A stretch of DNA of 64,000 nucleotides, from contig JAKSTI010000001.1 in the NCBI GenBank assembly GCA_024402665.1, forward strand, positions 1 to 64,000, in the 5' to 3' direction. The notes under the pieces were generated by a model. That model saw nothing but the letters and a program-made list of their open reading frames with translations, was not told the DNA's origin and ran no database searches. Below, piece by piece: positions 52,855 through 61,460 of this stretch; the first letter of the stretch is position 1, and every line of letters begins with the position of its first letter. Source of the DNA: Treponema sp. (GTDB lineage: Bacteria; Spirochaetota; Spirochaetia; Treponematales; Treponemataceae). Position numbers and translations under genes: made by a program.

Positions 52855-53589
52855 TTAAACATATCTAATTATTTTGTAACCATTATTCGTAGTTATTATT
52901 GAATAATCGCTGTTCATTTTTTTCAGAATACTTCTTAGTTTTGAAATATTAACTTTCAGAGAATCATCTTTTAAAGGTTTATTCAATTTTTTGTATTCAT
53001 CAATAATTTCTTGTGCAGTTACTTCTTCATTTGATTTATTTATTAAAATCTCAAACAAAACAAAGGCCGCTTTTGTCATAAAAGGATTATCACGAATATT
53101 CTTTAATGGAATCTCCGCTTTTGTTAAGAAATCTTTTGTATAAATTTTTGAAATCAATAAATGTTCTGGAAGCGGTTTTGTTTTTTGCATCAGATTTATG
53201 TATGGCGAAAGTTCAGGGGAAGTAACAAGAGCGTTAATTGTCTGAAAAATGTCATCAAACTGTTCTGTATCAATTTCTTTGTAGGATGTCTTCATAATAT
53301 GAATCATGTAATTCCAGTGGGCAACTCTGTCTTCTAAAACAAGACATGGATCGTTATAAAAAATGACCGGTACATCAATCTGCTCCTGATGAAGCTCATG
53401 GTAAATGCTGTAAACTTCATGATTATAAAGAGTGTAATCCATCAGAACTAAATCTGGCTTAGTTGTAATATTTTTTATTGTGGCAAAAAAAATGTCCATG
53501 TTAGTAAAAATAAAACTTGTGTGAGAAGGCAGGTTGTTAGAAAAAATCTGGCAGATTTCTGGCTGGGTTGTTAAAAAGATTACAGTCAT
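52855..53589 (-). CDS. OmpR-like regulator with degenerate receiver
   Basis: A 244-residue protein. The N-terminal 120 residues follow a receiver fold, with the phospho-acceptor position kept as D51 (LVLMDYTLYN), but the acidic pair near the start is replaced (TTQPE at 7-11), so phosphorylation is doubtful. The C-terminal 100 residues form a winged helix of OmpR type (AAFVLFEILINKSNEEVTAQEI... SLKVNISKLRSILKKM... NNGYKI). There is no partner kinase next to it. TATAAT ends 5 nt before its ATG on the minus strand. Divergent from malQ across 103 bp, so it may control malQ; that is inference. Confidence 0.75.
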   Translation of the reverse strand: MTVIFLTTQPEICQIFSNNLPSHTSFIFTNMDIFFATIKNITTKPDLVLMDYTLYNHEVYSIYHELHQEQIDVPVIFYNDPCLVLEDRVAHWNYMIHIMKTSYKEIDTEQFDDIFQTINALVTSPELSPYINLMQKTKPLPEHLLISKIYTKDFLTKAEIPLKNIRDNPFMTKAAFVLFEILINKSNEEVTAQEIIDEYKKLNKPLKDDSLKVNISKLRSILKKMNSDYSIITTNNGYKIIRYV

Positions 53590-53692
53590 AATTAATTATA
53601 CATCTTAATTTGAATAATGGAAAAGATTTTTATTATGTGATATTTTAGAATAAGACAGAAAAGTGTAAAGAAATTATCTTTATGAGGTTCAT

Positions 53693-55288
53693 ATGAAATT
53701 TGAAAGAAGAAGTGGTGTTTTACTTCATCCAACATCTTTACCAGAAAGCTATGGTATTGGAACAATCGGAAAAAGTGCATATAAATTTATTGACTGGCTT
53801 GAAGAGTCTAAACAGTCTTTGTGGCAGGTTTTGCCATTAGGACCAACCGGATATGGCGATTCTCCTTATGCGTCCTTTTCAACTTTTGCGGGAAATCCTT
53901 TGTTAATTGATCTTGATATGCTTGTTGAAAAAGGATGGGCAGATAAAAAAGAAGTTCGCCCGGCTGATTATATTAAAAAAGAAGGCAATGTTGATTTTGG
54001 TGCTGTTGTCTGGTGGAAAATTCCTGTATTAAAAAATTGTGCATTATACTTTTTGAAAAATGCATCTGCAGAAGATAAGGGCCTTTACAAACAGTTTTGT
54101 AAAGATAAAGCTTCATGGTTGAATATGTTTGCTCTTTTTATGAGCCTTAAACAGTTTTATGATGCAAAAGCCGCAGAAGAAAAATCTGAATCTTCCATGT
54201 GGAATGTTTACTGGCCAAAAGAATATGCAACTTGTGATTCAGCTGCTTTGAAAAACTGGGAAAAGGAACATGCAGAAGAAGTTGAAGTGCTTAAGGTAAT
54301 TCAGTTCTTCTTTGATGCACAGTGGACTTCATTAAAAAAATATGCAAACGAAAAAGGTATTAAAATCATTGGTGATATTCCTATCTTTGTTGCTCCTGAT
54401 AGTGCTGATGTATGGTCAAATCAGAAATTCTTCCAGCTTGATGAAAATGGCAGACCTTTGTGTGTAGCAGGGGTTCCACCAGATTATTTCTGTGCAGACG
54501 GTCAGTTGTGGGGAAATCCTCTTTATAACTGGGATGAAATGAAAGCAGACGGATATAAATGGTGGATTGCCAGAATTAAGCGTGTTTTTGAACTTACAGA
54601 TGTATTACGAATCGATCATTTCCGTGGTTTTGAAGCATACTGGTCTGTTCCTTTTGGTGAAAAAACTGCAATCAATGGAAAATGGATTAAAGGACCTGGT
54701 GTTGATTTATTCAAGACTATTAAAAAGAAGCTGGGAGACCTTCCTGTTATTGCAGAAGACCTTGGTGTTATTACAGATGAAGTTCGTCAGTTAAGAGATG
54801 ATTGTAATTTCCCTGGAATGAAAGTTCTTCAGTTTGCATTTAGTCCAGATGAAATCAGACAGAACGGCATGGTTAATTATTTTATGCCTCATAACTTTGA
54901 AACAAGTAATTGTGTTGTTTATACTGGTACTCACGATAATGATACAATGCAGGGCTGGCTTGAAAACGCTTCTGATGAACAAGTATTAATTGTTGGTCAG
55001 TATATTTATGGAAAAAAACTTACTGTAGAAAAAGTTCGTGCGGCAATTAAATCCGGAGATATGCGTAAAAATTTGATTAAGGCTGTAATTGCTTCTTCTG
55101 CTAATTATGCTGTAGTTCCAATGCAGGATGTTGCAGGGGTTGGAAATGAAGGTCGTATGAATATGCCATCAACAACTGGTGCTAACTGGACATGGCGTAT
55201 GAATAAAAATGATCTGAAAAAAGGTGTTGCAGAAGAACTTGCCTTTATTTCAGATCTTTACGGAAGAAATCTTAAGAAGACTTATTAG
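53693..55288 (+). CDS. malQ: 4-alpha-glucanotransferase
   Basis: A 531-residue GH77 amylomaltase that rearranges maltodextrins in the cytoplasm. Catalytic residues: nucleophile D308 in LRIDHFRGF, acid/base E355 in VIAEDLGVIT, and the third Asp in YTGTHDNDTMQGW (near 408). N-terminal GVLLHPTSLPESYGIG and QVLPLGPTGYGDSPY are family landmarks. GAGG lies 6-7 nt before the ATG. Its 3' end overlaps the convergent response-regulator gene by 17 bp. The adjacent sugar-sensing kinase suggests co-regulation with starch or maltodextrin use. Confidence 0.96.
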   Translation: MKFERRSGVLLHPTSLPESYGIGTIGKSAYKFIDWLEESKQSLWQVLPLGPTGYGDSPYASFSTFAGNPLLIDLDMLVEKGWADKKEVRPADYIKKEGNVDFGAVVWWKIPVLKNCALYFLKNASAEDKGLYKQFCKDKASWLNMFALFMSLKQFYDAKAAEEKSESSMWNVYWPKEYATCDSAALKNWEKEHAEEVEVLKVIQFFFDAQWTSLKKYANEKGIKIIGDIPIFVAPDSADVWSNQKFFQLDENGRPLCVAGVPPDYFCADGQLWGNPLYNWDEMKADGYKWWIARIKRVFELTDVLRIDHFRGFEAYWSVPFGEKTAINGKWIKGPGVDLFKTIKKKLGDLPVIAEDLGVITDEVRQLRDDCNFPGMKVLQFAFSPDEIRQNGMVNYFMPHNFETSNCVVYTGTHDNDTMQGWLENASDEQVLIVGQYIYGKKLTVEKVRAAIKSGDMRKNLIKAVIASSANYAVVPMQDVAGVGNEGRMNMPSTTGANWTWRMNKNDLKKGVAEELAFISDLYGRNLKKTY

Positions 55289-55925
55289 TCCATTCAATGG
55301 CCATCTGGCGTAATTCTGTAGAGGTTGCACAGCGCATCTTCATTTTGATATTTTCTTTGTGAGTATCAATTGTTTTAATGCTTAAGTTCAACTTGTTTGC
55401 AATCTCTACAGTTCCAAGGCCTTTACCAATCAGAATGAAAATCTGGAACTGACGGTCTGAAAGTGTAGAAATAACATCTGTTGGTTCTGCAGATTGTTTT
55501 CCACTTGATTTTGTTTTACCAGAAATACGTGCCTTTTCGTTATCACTAAGATAAGTTTCACCACTCATTACAGTTTGAATTGCGTTCATTACCTGTGATT
55601 CAGCTTCTTCTTTCATAATATATCCGTTGGCACCGGCTTTTAATGCTCGCTCTGCAAAATATCGTTCATCATGCATAGAAAGAACAAGAACTTTTGTATG
55701 TGGATGAATTGCACTGATATCTTTAATAAGTTCAAGACCGTCTTCGTTACCAAGGTTCAAATCTACAATCGCAAGTTCAGGAGTAATCTGATTTAAAAGA
55801 CTTAATGCTTCCATTCTGTCTTTGGAAGTTCCTACGACCTTGTAAATCTTCTGTGATTCAATTAACTGAGAAAGTCCTCTGCTGAATAATGGATGATCGT
55901 CAATAATAATAACTGTATGTTCCAT
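55272..55925 (-). CDS. NarL/LuxR-type response regulator
   Basis: A 217-residue two-domain response regulator: receiver with D9-D10 (IIDDHPLFS), phospho-acceptor D55 (AIVDLNLG) and Lys109 region (GYIMKEE), then a LuxR-type helix-turn-helix (LSDRQFQIFILIGKGLGTVEIANKLNLSIKTIDTHKENI). The linker (139-155) is Ser/Lys-rich. It starts 46 bp from the divergent kinase with a LacI-type sensor, the natural partner since that kinase has the HisKA_3 type used with NarL regulators. Confidence 0.95.
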   Translation of the reverse strand: MEHTVIIIDDHPLFSRGLSQLIESQKIYKVVGTSKDRMEALSLLNQITPELAIVDLNLGNEDGLELIKDISAIHPHTKVLVLSMHDERYFAERALKAGANGYIMKEEAESQVMNAIQTVMSGETYLSDNEKARISGKTKSSGKQSAEPTDVISTLSDRQFQIFILIGKGLGTVEIANKLNLSIKTIDTHKENIKMKMRCATSTELRQMAIEWTNKSS

Positions 55926-55959
55926 AAAAATAATAATATCACATTTTGAAAAAAAAATG

Positions 55960-55965
55960 TATAAT
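55960..55965 (+). promoter_or_regulatory. -10 element for the LacI-type sensor kinase gene
   Basis: Perfect TATAAT followed by 6 nt to ATG 55972; the -35 is weak (TATCAC at 55937-55942). No Shine-Dalgarno; predicted leaderless. Confidence 0.5.
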
Positions 55966-55971
55966 TAAATC

Positions 55972-58035
55972 ATGAGAATTGGACTGGTCTTAAATATTCT
56001 TGATGAAGAATTTCAGATTTCTATTTACACAAGTATTAAACAGAATGCCAGAAAACTTGGAGTTGAACTGATTTGTTTTCAGCTTGATAACGTTGATTTT
56101 ACTCCTTCTAATTTTGCGGCTTCTTTGCCTGGAAAAAAATATTTTCAGCTTGATGGAATCATAATTCTTACAAGTGTAATGACAGAAGCCTATAATCTGA
56201 AACTTGCAGATGATTTAAAGTCTGTCTGGGGAGATGTTCCTGTTTTAACTGTAGGTCAGCCAATAGAAGGGTATCCGTCTATTTTAATTCAGAGCGATCA
56301 GTCTATGAAGCAGATGATTGAACATCTGATTCTTGAACATAAATATCGTCATTTTTTATTTGTTGGCGGTACCAAGCAGAATATTGATGCAAGAAATCGA
56401 GAAAGATTGTTCAAACAGATTATTGAAGAATATAAATCTGTTTACAATGATTTGTCTTACGAAATTATCTGCGGTTATTTTACAGAACGCGGAGCCGCTT
56501 TTGCCGCAGAACGTTTTTTTGAAGAAAATCCTGATAAAGAAATTGATGCTGTAGTTTGTGCAAATGATAACATGGCAATCGGTGTTCTTAAATTTTTTAG
56601 AATCAATAAGAATAAAAAAGAATGCGCCGTTACTGGTTTTGATGATATCCCTCAAAGCAGAATTGTTATGCCTTCAATTACAACTGTACGTCAGCCTCTT
56701 GAAAAAATTGGTGAACAGGCATTAAAAAATATCATCAGTCTTGTAAAAAAAGAACAAATCCCTGAAAACTGTTTTATTGAATCTGATTTAGTTATTCGTG
56801 AATCCTGCGGCTGTAACAAAAAGCAGAAGTGGACAGATTCTTTCCTTCAGCAGATGCAGTCAAACTATCTTATTTCAGAACAGTCTCAGCGCTTAATAAC
56901 AAGATTTGTTCAGGAATTAAATTATTGTAATGAAGACGTTAAATTAAAACAGCAGATTAATATTAATATGGACTTCATCGATGTTAATGATTTGTGTGTT
57001 CTTCGCTTTAATGAATTTGTGCCATTAAGTGCTCCGGAAAATATTCTTGATAAAATAGATGTGACTCCAGTTTATGTAAAACGCAACGGAATTTTCTATG
57101 AAAATTTCCTGGAAAATAAATCTCAGAAATTAAGTGATTTTTACATAAATTACACAGAATTTGATAAAGATAATCCAAAGTATCTGAACTTTAAATTCCT
57201 CACTTCCGGAAATCTTGTTGTAGGATGTATTTTCTACAATGCCCAGAATGAATATCTTTCTCATCTTACATCTGCTTCAGTTTCTATTGCTCAGACAATT
57301 TTTAGAATTCACGAACTTGAAGAAAGAAAACGCCATGCAGATTATCTGGAAGCGGAAGTTAATAAGCGAACAAAAGAACTGATTGAAGCTAACGATAAGC
57401 GAATGGAAGTAGAAGCAGAGGTTCTCCGAATCTCAGAAATTGAACGACAGCGATTTAGTACAGATTTGCATGATGATATTTGTCAGCGTCTTGCAGGAAT
57501 TTCTATGCTCTGCCGCAGTTATTCTAATCAGGATGAGCCTGTAGAAAAACAGCAGATGATTGAACTTGCCCAGTTGATTAGTGACACTTTGCAGACAACA
57601 AGACAATATGCCCATAACTCTTATCCTGTAGAACTTGATAGTCTTGGATTAAATCACAGTTTAAGTAATCTTTGTAATTCCTTCAGCAAACAGGTTGGTT
57701 TTTATTGTGATTACGAATGGAATGTTGATGAAAAAGTTAATCTTGATAATATCCAGAAATTAAACATTTTTAGAATCATTCAGGAAGCACTTCATAATGT
57801 TGGAAAACATGCCAGAGCCAAAACTGTTTCTGTTACTGTAACACGAGAAAAAAAGAATTTTGTGATTTCTATTCAGGATGATGGAATTGGAATTACAGAT
57901 GCAGGAAAAAATAAAAAGGGATTAGGATTAAAATCTATGGAATACCGTGCCAACCAGATTGGTGCCCGCTTTAAGATTTCAAACAGAAAGGGTGGCGGTA
58001 CTTCAGTTTTAATTGAACTTAAAAATATTTTCTAA
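55972..58035 (+). CDS. Histidine kinase with cytoplasmic LacI/PBP1-type sensor
   Basis: A 687-residue fusion. Residues 1-280 are a periplasmic-binding-protein-like sugar-binding domain of LacI effector type (VVCANDNMAIGVL, TGFDDIPQSR), but with no DNA-binding helix-turn-helix and no signal peptide or membrane helix, so it senses inside the cell. A middle region (290-445) of GAF-like size and a coiled coil (448-490) lead to a HisKA_3 kinase: phospho-accepting H500 in DLHDDICQRLAGI, N-box IIQEALHNVGKHA, G-boxes DDGIGI and KGLGLKSM. The partner response regulator is divergent at 55272-55925, with malQ beyond. Expected ligand: a sugar or sugar phosphate. Confidence 0.88.
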   Translation: MRIGLVLNILDEEFQISIYTSIKQNARKLGVELICFQLDNVDFTPSNFAASLPGKKYFQLDGIIILTSVMTEAYNLKLADDLKSVWGDVPVLTVGQPIEGYPSILIQSDQSMKQMIEHLILEHKYRHFLFVGGTKQNIDARNRERLFKQIIEEYKSVYNDLSYEIICGYFTERGAAFAAERFFEENPDKEIDAVVCANDNMAIGVLKFFRINKNKKECAVTGFDDIPQSRIVMPSITTVRQPLEKIGEQALKNIISLVKKEQIPENCFIESDLVIRESCGCNKKQKWTDSFLQQMQSNYLISEQSQRLITRFVQELNYCNEDVKLKQQININMDFIDVNDLCVLRFNEFVPLSAPENILDKIDVTPVYVKRNGIFYENFLENKSQKLSDFYINYTEFDKDNPKYLNFKFLTSGNLVVGCIFYNAQNEYLSHLTSASVSIAQTIFRIHELEERKRHADYLEAEVNKRTKELIEANDKRMEVEAEVLRISEIERQRFSTDLHDDICQRLAGISMLCRSYSNQDEPVEKQQMIELAQLISDTLQTTRQYAHNSYPVELDSLGLNHSLSNLCNSFSKQVGFYCDYEWNVDEKVNLDNIQKLNIFRIIQEALHNVGKHARAKTVSVTVTREKKNFVISIQDDGIGITDAGKNKKGLGLKSMEYRANQIGARFKISNRKGGGTSVLIELKNIF

Positions 58036-58049
58036 GATATATTAAAAAC

Positions 58050-58078
58050 TTCCATAATAAATAGTTATGTTTTATAAT
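58050..58078 (+). promoter_or_regulatory. Promoter for a leaderless deoD mRNA
   Basis: TTCCAT (58050-58055), 17-bp spacer, TATAAT (58073-58078), 7 nt to ATG 58086. Confidence 0.5.
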
Positions 58079-58085
58079 GGAAATT

Positions 58086-58790
58086 ATGAGTACACATATT
58101 AACGCTCCAGAAGGGGCAATTGCAGATAAAATTTTGTTGCCGGGAGATCCTCTTCGTGCAAAGTTTATTGCAGAAAATTTCTTAGAGGATGCTGTCTGTT
58201 ATAATGAAGTTCGTGGTATGTATGGATTTACCGGAACTTATAAAGGAGTGAAAGTTTCTGTTCAGGGAACTGGAATGGGGCAGCCATCACTTTCTATATA
58301 CGTTCAGGAATTATTCCAGTTTTACAATGTTCAGAAAGCTATTCGTATTGGAACTTGTGGTTCAATTAATGAAGACGTTCATGTTCGCGATGTAATTCTT
58401 GGAAACGGTGCTTGTACAGATTCCAGCCTTCAGAGCCAGCGTTTTGGATTAATGCATTTTGCACCAGTTCCTTCTTTTGAATTGCTTGATACTGCATATC
58501 ATAAAGCACAGGAATTAGGAATTAAGGCAGTTGTTGCGCCTTTTGTTAGTTCAGACCGTTTCTATGATGAAAATGAAAACTGGAAGTTATGGAAAAAATA
58601 CGGAGTAGCGGGAATTGAAATGGAAGCAGCAGAGTTATATACTTTAGCAGCGCAGTTTAATAGAAAGGCTCTTGCTATTTGTACAGTCAGCGATCATATT
58701 ATTACTGGCGAAGTAACAACTGCAGAAGAAAGACAAAAGACGTTTAAGGATATGATGATTCTTGCCTTAGACACTATTATAAAGGAGTAA
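58086..58790 (+). CDS. deoD: Purine-nucleoside phosphorylase
   Basis: A 234-residue hexameric-type phosphorylase that releases purine bases from nucleosides. Motifs: [15 protein letters not shown] (18-32), the glycine-rich [25 protein letters not shown] (phosphate site) and [16 protein letters not shown]; the base-binding Asp is in CTVSDHI. ATG 58086 was chosen over 58077 because [10 protein letters not shown] aligns with the E. coli DeoD start and because the TATAAT at 58073-58078 overlaps the alternative ATG. The nucleotidyltransferase gene follows 5 bp after the stop. Confidence 0.95.
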   Translation: MSTHINAPEGAIADKILLPGDPLRAKFIAENFLEDAVCYNEVRGMYGFTGTYKGVKVSVQGTGMGQPSLSIYVQELFQFYNVQKAIRIGTCGSINEDVHVRDVILGNGACTDSSLQSQRFGLMHFAPVPSFELLDTAYHKAQELGIKAVVAPFVSSDRFYDENENWKLWKKYGVAGIEMEAAELYTLAAQFNRKALAICTVSDHIITGEVTTAEERQKTFKDMMILALDTIIKE

Positions 58791-58795
58791 AAAGT

Positions 58796-59710
58796 ATGAA
58801 ACCAACATTATTAGTTTTAGCAGCAGGTATGGGAAGTCGTTACGGTGGAGTTAAACAGATTGACGGAGTAGGTCTCCACGATGAATGTCTTCTTGATTTT
58901 GCTACATACGATGCAATGAAGAGTGGTTTTGGAAAAGTTGTATTTATTATTCGTAAAGATATTGAAGCAGCATTCCGCGAAAGATTGTTTGATAGAATTG
59001 CAAAAAACTTTGATGCAGAATATGTTTTCCAGCAGCACGAAAGTTTATTAACACCACAGCAGATTAAAGATTCTGAAGGCCGTGAAAAACCTTGGGGAAC
59101 AACACATGCTGTTTTGTGTGCAGAACAGGCTTTGAAAACACCATTTGCCGTAATTAACTCAGATGATTATTATGGTCGTCAGGCTTTTGAAGTACTTGGA
59201 AAATATCTTTCATCAGTTTCAAATGACAGCACAGAACATGCTATGGTAGGTTATGTTCTTGGTAATACAATGAGCCGCAATGGTTCTGTAAGCCGCGGTG
59301 TTTGTACAGTAAAAGACAATAAACTTGATTCAATCGTAGAAAATCTTAAGATTTATTATGATGAAAAAGATCAGATTGTAAGTGAAATGCCAGATGGAAA
59401 TAAAGTTCCTCTTACAGGAAAAGAATGGGTTAGTATGAACTTATTCGGCTTTACACCAAAAGCTTTTGAAGAATTCCATGTATACTGGGATAACTTTATT
59501 AAAAATAATTCTACAGCACCAAAAGCAGAAGCTCTTCTTCCTGTTTCTGCCAGCGATATTATTACACACGGAAAAGGAAATATTAATTTCTTCTCTTCAC
59601 AGGAAACATGGTTTGGAATGACATATCCAGAAGACCGTCAGCTTGTAAAAGATGAAATTGCTAAAAAAATCCGTGATGGTTATTATCCAGAAAAATTGTG
59701 GAATAACTAG
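58796..59710 (+). CDS. Sugar-phosphate nucleotidyltransferase-like protein
   Basis: A 304-residue NTP-transferase-fold protein. The nucleotide-binding loop is VLAAGMGSRYGGVKQ (7-21), preceding GSRxGG type residues; INSDDYYG (about 119-126) supplies the metal-binding Asp pair. The remainder (MSRNGSVSRGVC, WVSMNLFGFTPKAFE) fits uncharacterised nucleotidyltransferases common in treponemes, not clearly RmlA or GalU. AAGGAG lies 9 nt before the ATG. Close neighbours deoD (5 bp) and manA (8 bp) suggest one operon; sugar-nucleotide formation from a mannose phosphate is possible but unproven. Confidence 0.85.
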   Translation: MKPTLLVLAAGMGSRYGGVKQIDGVGLHDECLLDFATYDAMKSGFGKVVFIIRKDIEAAFRERLFDRIAKNFDAEYVFQQHESLLTPQQIKDSEGREKPWGTTHAVLCAEQALKTPFAVINSDDYYGRQAFEVLGKYLSSVSNDSTEHAMVGYVLGNTMSRNGSVSRGVCTVKDNKLDSIVENLKIYYDEKDQIVSEMPDGNKVPLTGKEWVSMNLFGFTPKAFEEFHVYWDNFIKNNSTAPKAEALLPVSASDIITHGKGNINFFSSQETWFGMTYPEDRQLVKDEIAKKIRDGYYPEKLWNN

Positions 59711-59718
59711 GAAAACTG

Positions 59719-60534
59719 ATGCTAAAATTATATCCTATTGAAGCTAACAGAATCTGGGGTTATGAATTATGGATAGCCTCTACTCATGAAAACGGTTGCC
59801 AGAAAGATTTTGAACAGTCTTGCGGAGGAAAGTATCCACTTCTTGTAAAAATCATTCAGGCAAACGATACCCTTTCTATTCAGGTTCATCCTGATGATGA
59901 TTGGGCTGTAAAATTAGAAGGCCCGGGAAATTGTGGTAAATCTGAATGCTGGTATATTCTTGATGCTTCCCCTGATTCAAAACTTGTTTATGGTCTTAAT
60001 GGGAATTATTCAAAAGAAGAACTTGCCGCTGCTATTCAGGATACAAAACTTGAAAAATACCTGAACTTTGTTAGTGTAAAAAAAGGCGATTTTGTAAATA
60101 TCCCTGCAGGTACTGTTCACGCAATTGGAGAAAAGCTAAGGCTTCTTGAAATCCAGCAGTCATGTGATTTAACATACAGATTATATGACTGGGGAAGAGG
60201 CAGGGAAGTTCATATTGAAAAAGGATTGCAGGTTATAAAAAATGATGTTTTATCAGAAATAAAAACCTTTCCGGGGCAATTTGAAACTTCTTTTGCAACT
60301 CTTGATGAAATAAAAGTAAAAGGCGGATGGAGTATGTTCTGTTCTGGAAAGAAAGACAATCCTGCTGCCGTAAAACTTATTTATATTCTTGAAGCAGATA
60401 AAGCTGTTATTAGAACCAGCGAAGAAAAAGTTGGTAAAGCAATAAAGGCTGAAGAAATCTATGCAGTGCTTCCCGGTGAAAAAATTACAATTGAGGGTTC
60501 CGCCACTGTTCTTAAGATTTCTGTAAAGTCTTGA
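59719..60534 (+). CDS. manA: Mannose-6-phosphate isomerase
   Basis: A 271-residue short class I phosphomannose isomerase. Zinc-site motif QVHPDDDWA (54-62), then the Glu of GKSECWYIL and the distal His in PAGTVHAIGEKLRLLEIQQ; the conserved arginine motif is TYRLYDWGR. It interconverts mannose 6-phosphate and fructose 6-phosphate. It starts 8 bp after the nucleotidyltransferase gene. Confidence 0.93.
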   Translation: MLKLYPIEANRIWGYELWIASTHENGCQKDFEQSCGGKYPLLVKIIQANDTLSIQVHPDDDWAVKLEGPGNCGKSECWYILDASPDSKLVYGLNGNYSKEELAAAIQDTKLEKYLNFVSVKKGDFVNIPAGTVHAIGEKLRLLEIQQSCDLTYRLYDWGRGREVHIEKGLQVIKNDVLSEIKTFPGQFETSFATLDEIKVKGGWSMFCSGKKDNPAAVKLIYILEADKAVIRTSEEKVGKAIKAEEIYAVLPGEKITIEGSATVLKISVKS

Positions 60535-60559
60535 TATTATTTTTTTTAGGTTGTATTTT
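60531..60559 (+). promoter_or_regulatory. Promoter for a leaderless membrane-protein mRNA
   Basis: TTGATA (60531-60536), overlapping the manA stop, 17-bp spacer, TATTTT (60554-60559), 6 nt to ATG 60566. Confidence 0.5.
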
Positions 60560-60565
60560 TAAGAT

Positions 60566-61201
60566 ATGTTATTATTTTTAGTATTTTTAATTCCATTATT
60601 ATTAACTCTTTATTACTTCTTCAGTGAAAAGAGAAATTTCATCCTTGTTACTACAATTGGTTTAGTAACTTCAATTTTAGTTTGTTTAGTAAGATTGTTT
60701 GTTTTCTATTCTCATAGATTGATAATTGATTCTTTCATCCAGAATTATTTCTTCTATCTTGTAAGACTTGCCATTATTCCAATTGGATTGCTTTATGGTG
60801 TTTTCTTCCTTTTGACAAGAGATACAGTTGAATATAAGCTTAAAGCTTTTTTCCCATTAGTTGCATCTTTCTTTGCAGTTTATTTGCCATACTATATCAT
60901 CAGTGCATCTGGTCCATCATATTCTGGATATGATTGTTTCCTTCGTCCAGCTTTGTATGCCGCAATGATTGTTCAGCTTTCTTATTCAATTAATAATCTT
61001 TATAAGTTTGTTGTTGAAAAAGACCAGAAAGGAATTATTATTTCTTCTGTAATTGCAGCAGTATATTTACTTTTCCCTGCAGCTGTAGATTCTTCTTATA
61101 TGATTGGACGCGGATTTGGCTTTGCGGTAATTCTTTCTATTATGTTTATTGCCTATCCTGCATTTATTTCAGTTCTTAAATTTCTTAAAAAAGATGAATA
61201 G
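60566..61201 (+). CDS. Integral membrane protein of unknown function
   Basis: Not recognised. A 211-residue hydrophobic protein with about six predicted spans (roughly 2-20, 26-48, 60-84, 93-113, 128-146, 158-200) and short charged loops; the most conspicuous loop is SASGPSYSGYDCFLRP. No Shine-Dalgarno; a promoter placing transcription at the ATG is seen at 60531-60559. Followed by a strong bidirectional terminator. Confidence 0.7.
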   Translation: MLLFLVFLIPLLLTLYYFFSEKRNFILVTTIGLVTSILVCLVRLFVFYSHRLIIDSFIQNYFFYLVRLAIIPIGLLYGVFFLLTRDTVEYKLKAFFPLVASFFAVYLPYYIISASGPSYSGYDCFLRPALYAAMIVQLSYSINNLYKFVVEKDQKGIIISSVIAAVYLLFPAAVDSSYMIGRGFGFAVILSIMFIAYPAFISVLKFLKKDE

Positions 61202-61243
61202 ATGATTTTCTAATCTCTTTTTTATACAACAATTTATTTGCGC

Positions 61244-61284
61244 AAAAAAAAACTAGTTTGAGAAAACTCAAACTAGTTTTTTTT
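61244..61284. terminator. Bidirectional intrinsic terminator
   Basis: Perfect stem ACTAGTTTGAG (61252-61262) / CTCAAACTAGT (61267-61277) with a 4-nt loop, preceded by a run of A and followed by a run of T, so it works on both strands for the membrane-protein gene and fba. Confidence 0.93.
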
Positions 61285-61308
61285 ATTTATTATCTTCGAT
61301 TATCGTCT

Positions 61309-61460
61309 AGTCATCCAAGTGACCAACAGAACGTCGCAGGCTTGCGCCTGCTTATCTAGTTTTGCTTCGCAAAACTAGCGGCTTAGTCGTCCAAGTGACC
61401 AGCTGAACGTCGCAGGCTTACGCCTGCTTATCTAGTTTTGCTTCGCAAAACTAGCGGCTT
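61309..61460. repeat. 76-bp tandem repeat containing copies of the fba 3' end
   Basis: Two consecutive 76-bp units (61309-61384 and 61385-61460) abut the real 3' end of fba. Each starts with AGTCRTCCAAGTGACC, the last codons and part of the stop of fba (GHLDD), continues for about 24 bp of the gene's sequence, then carries two palindromes: GCAGGCTTGCGCCTGC-type and CTAGTTTTGCTTCGCAAAACTAG-type. The unit length is not a multiple of three, so the copies are not read in frame. The palindromes could also stop or stabilise fba mRNA. Confidence 0.92.
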
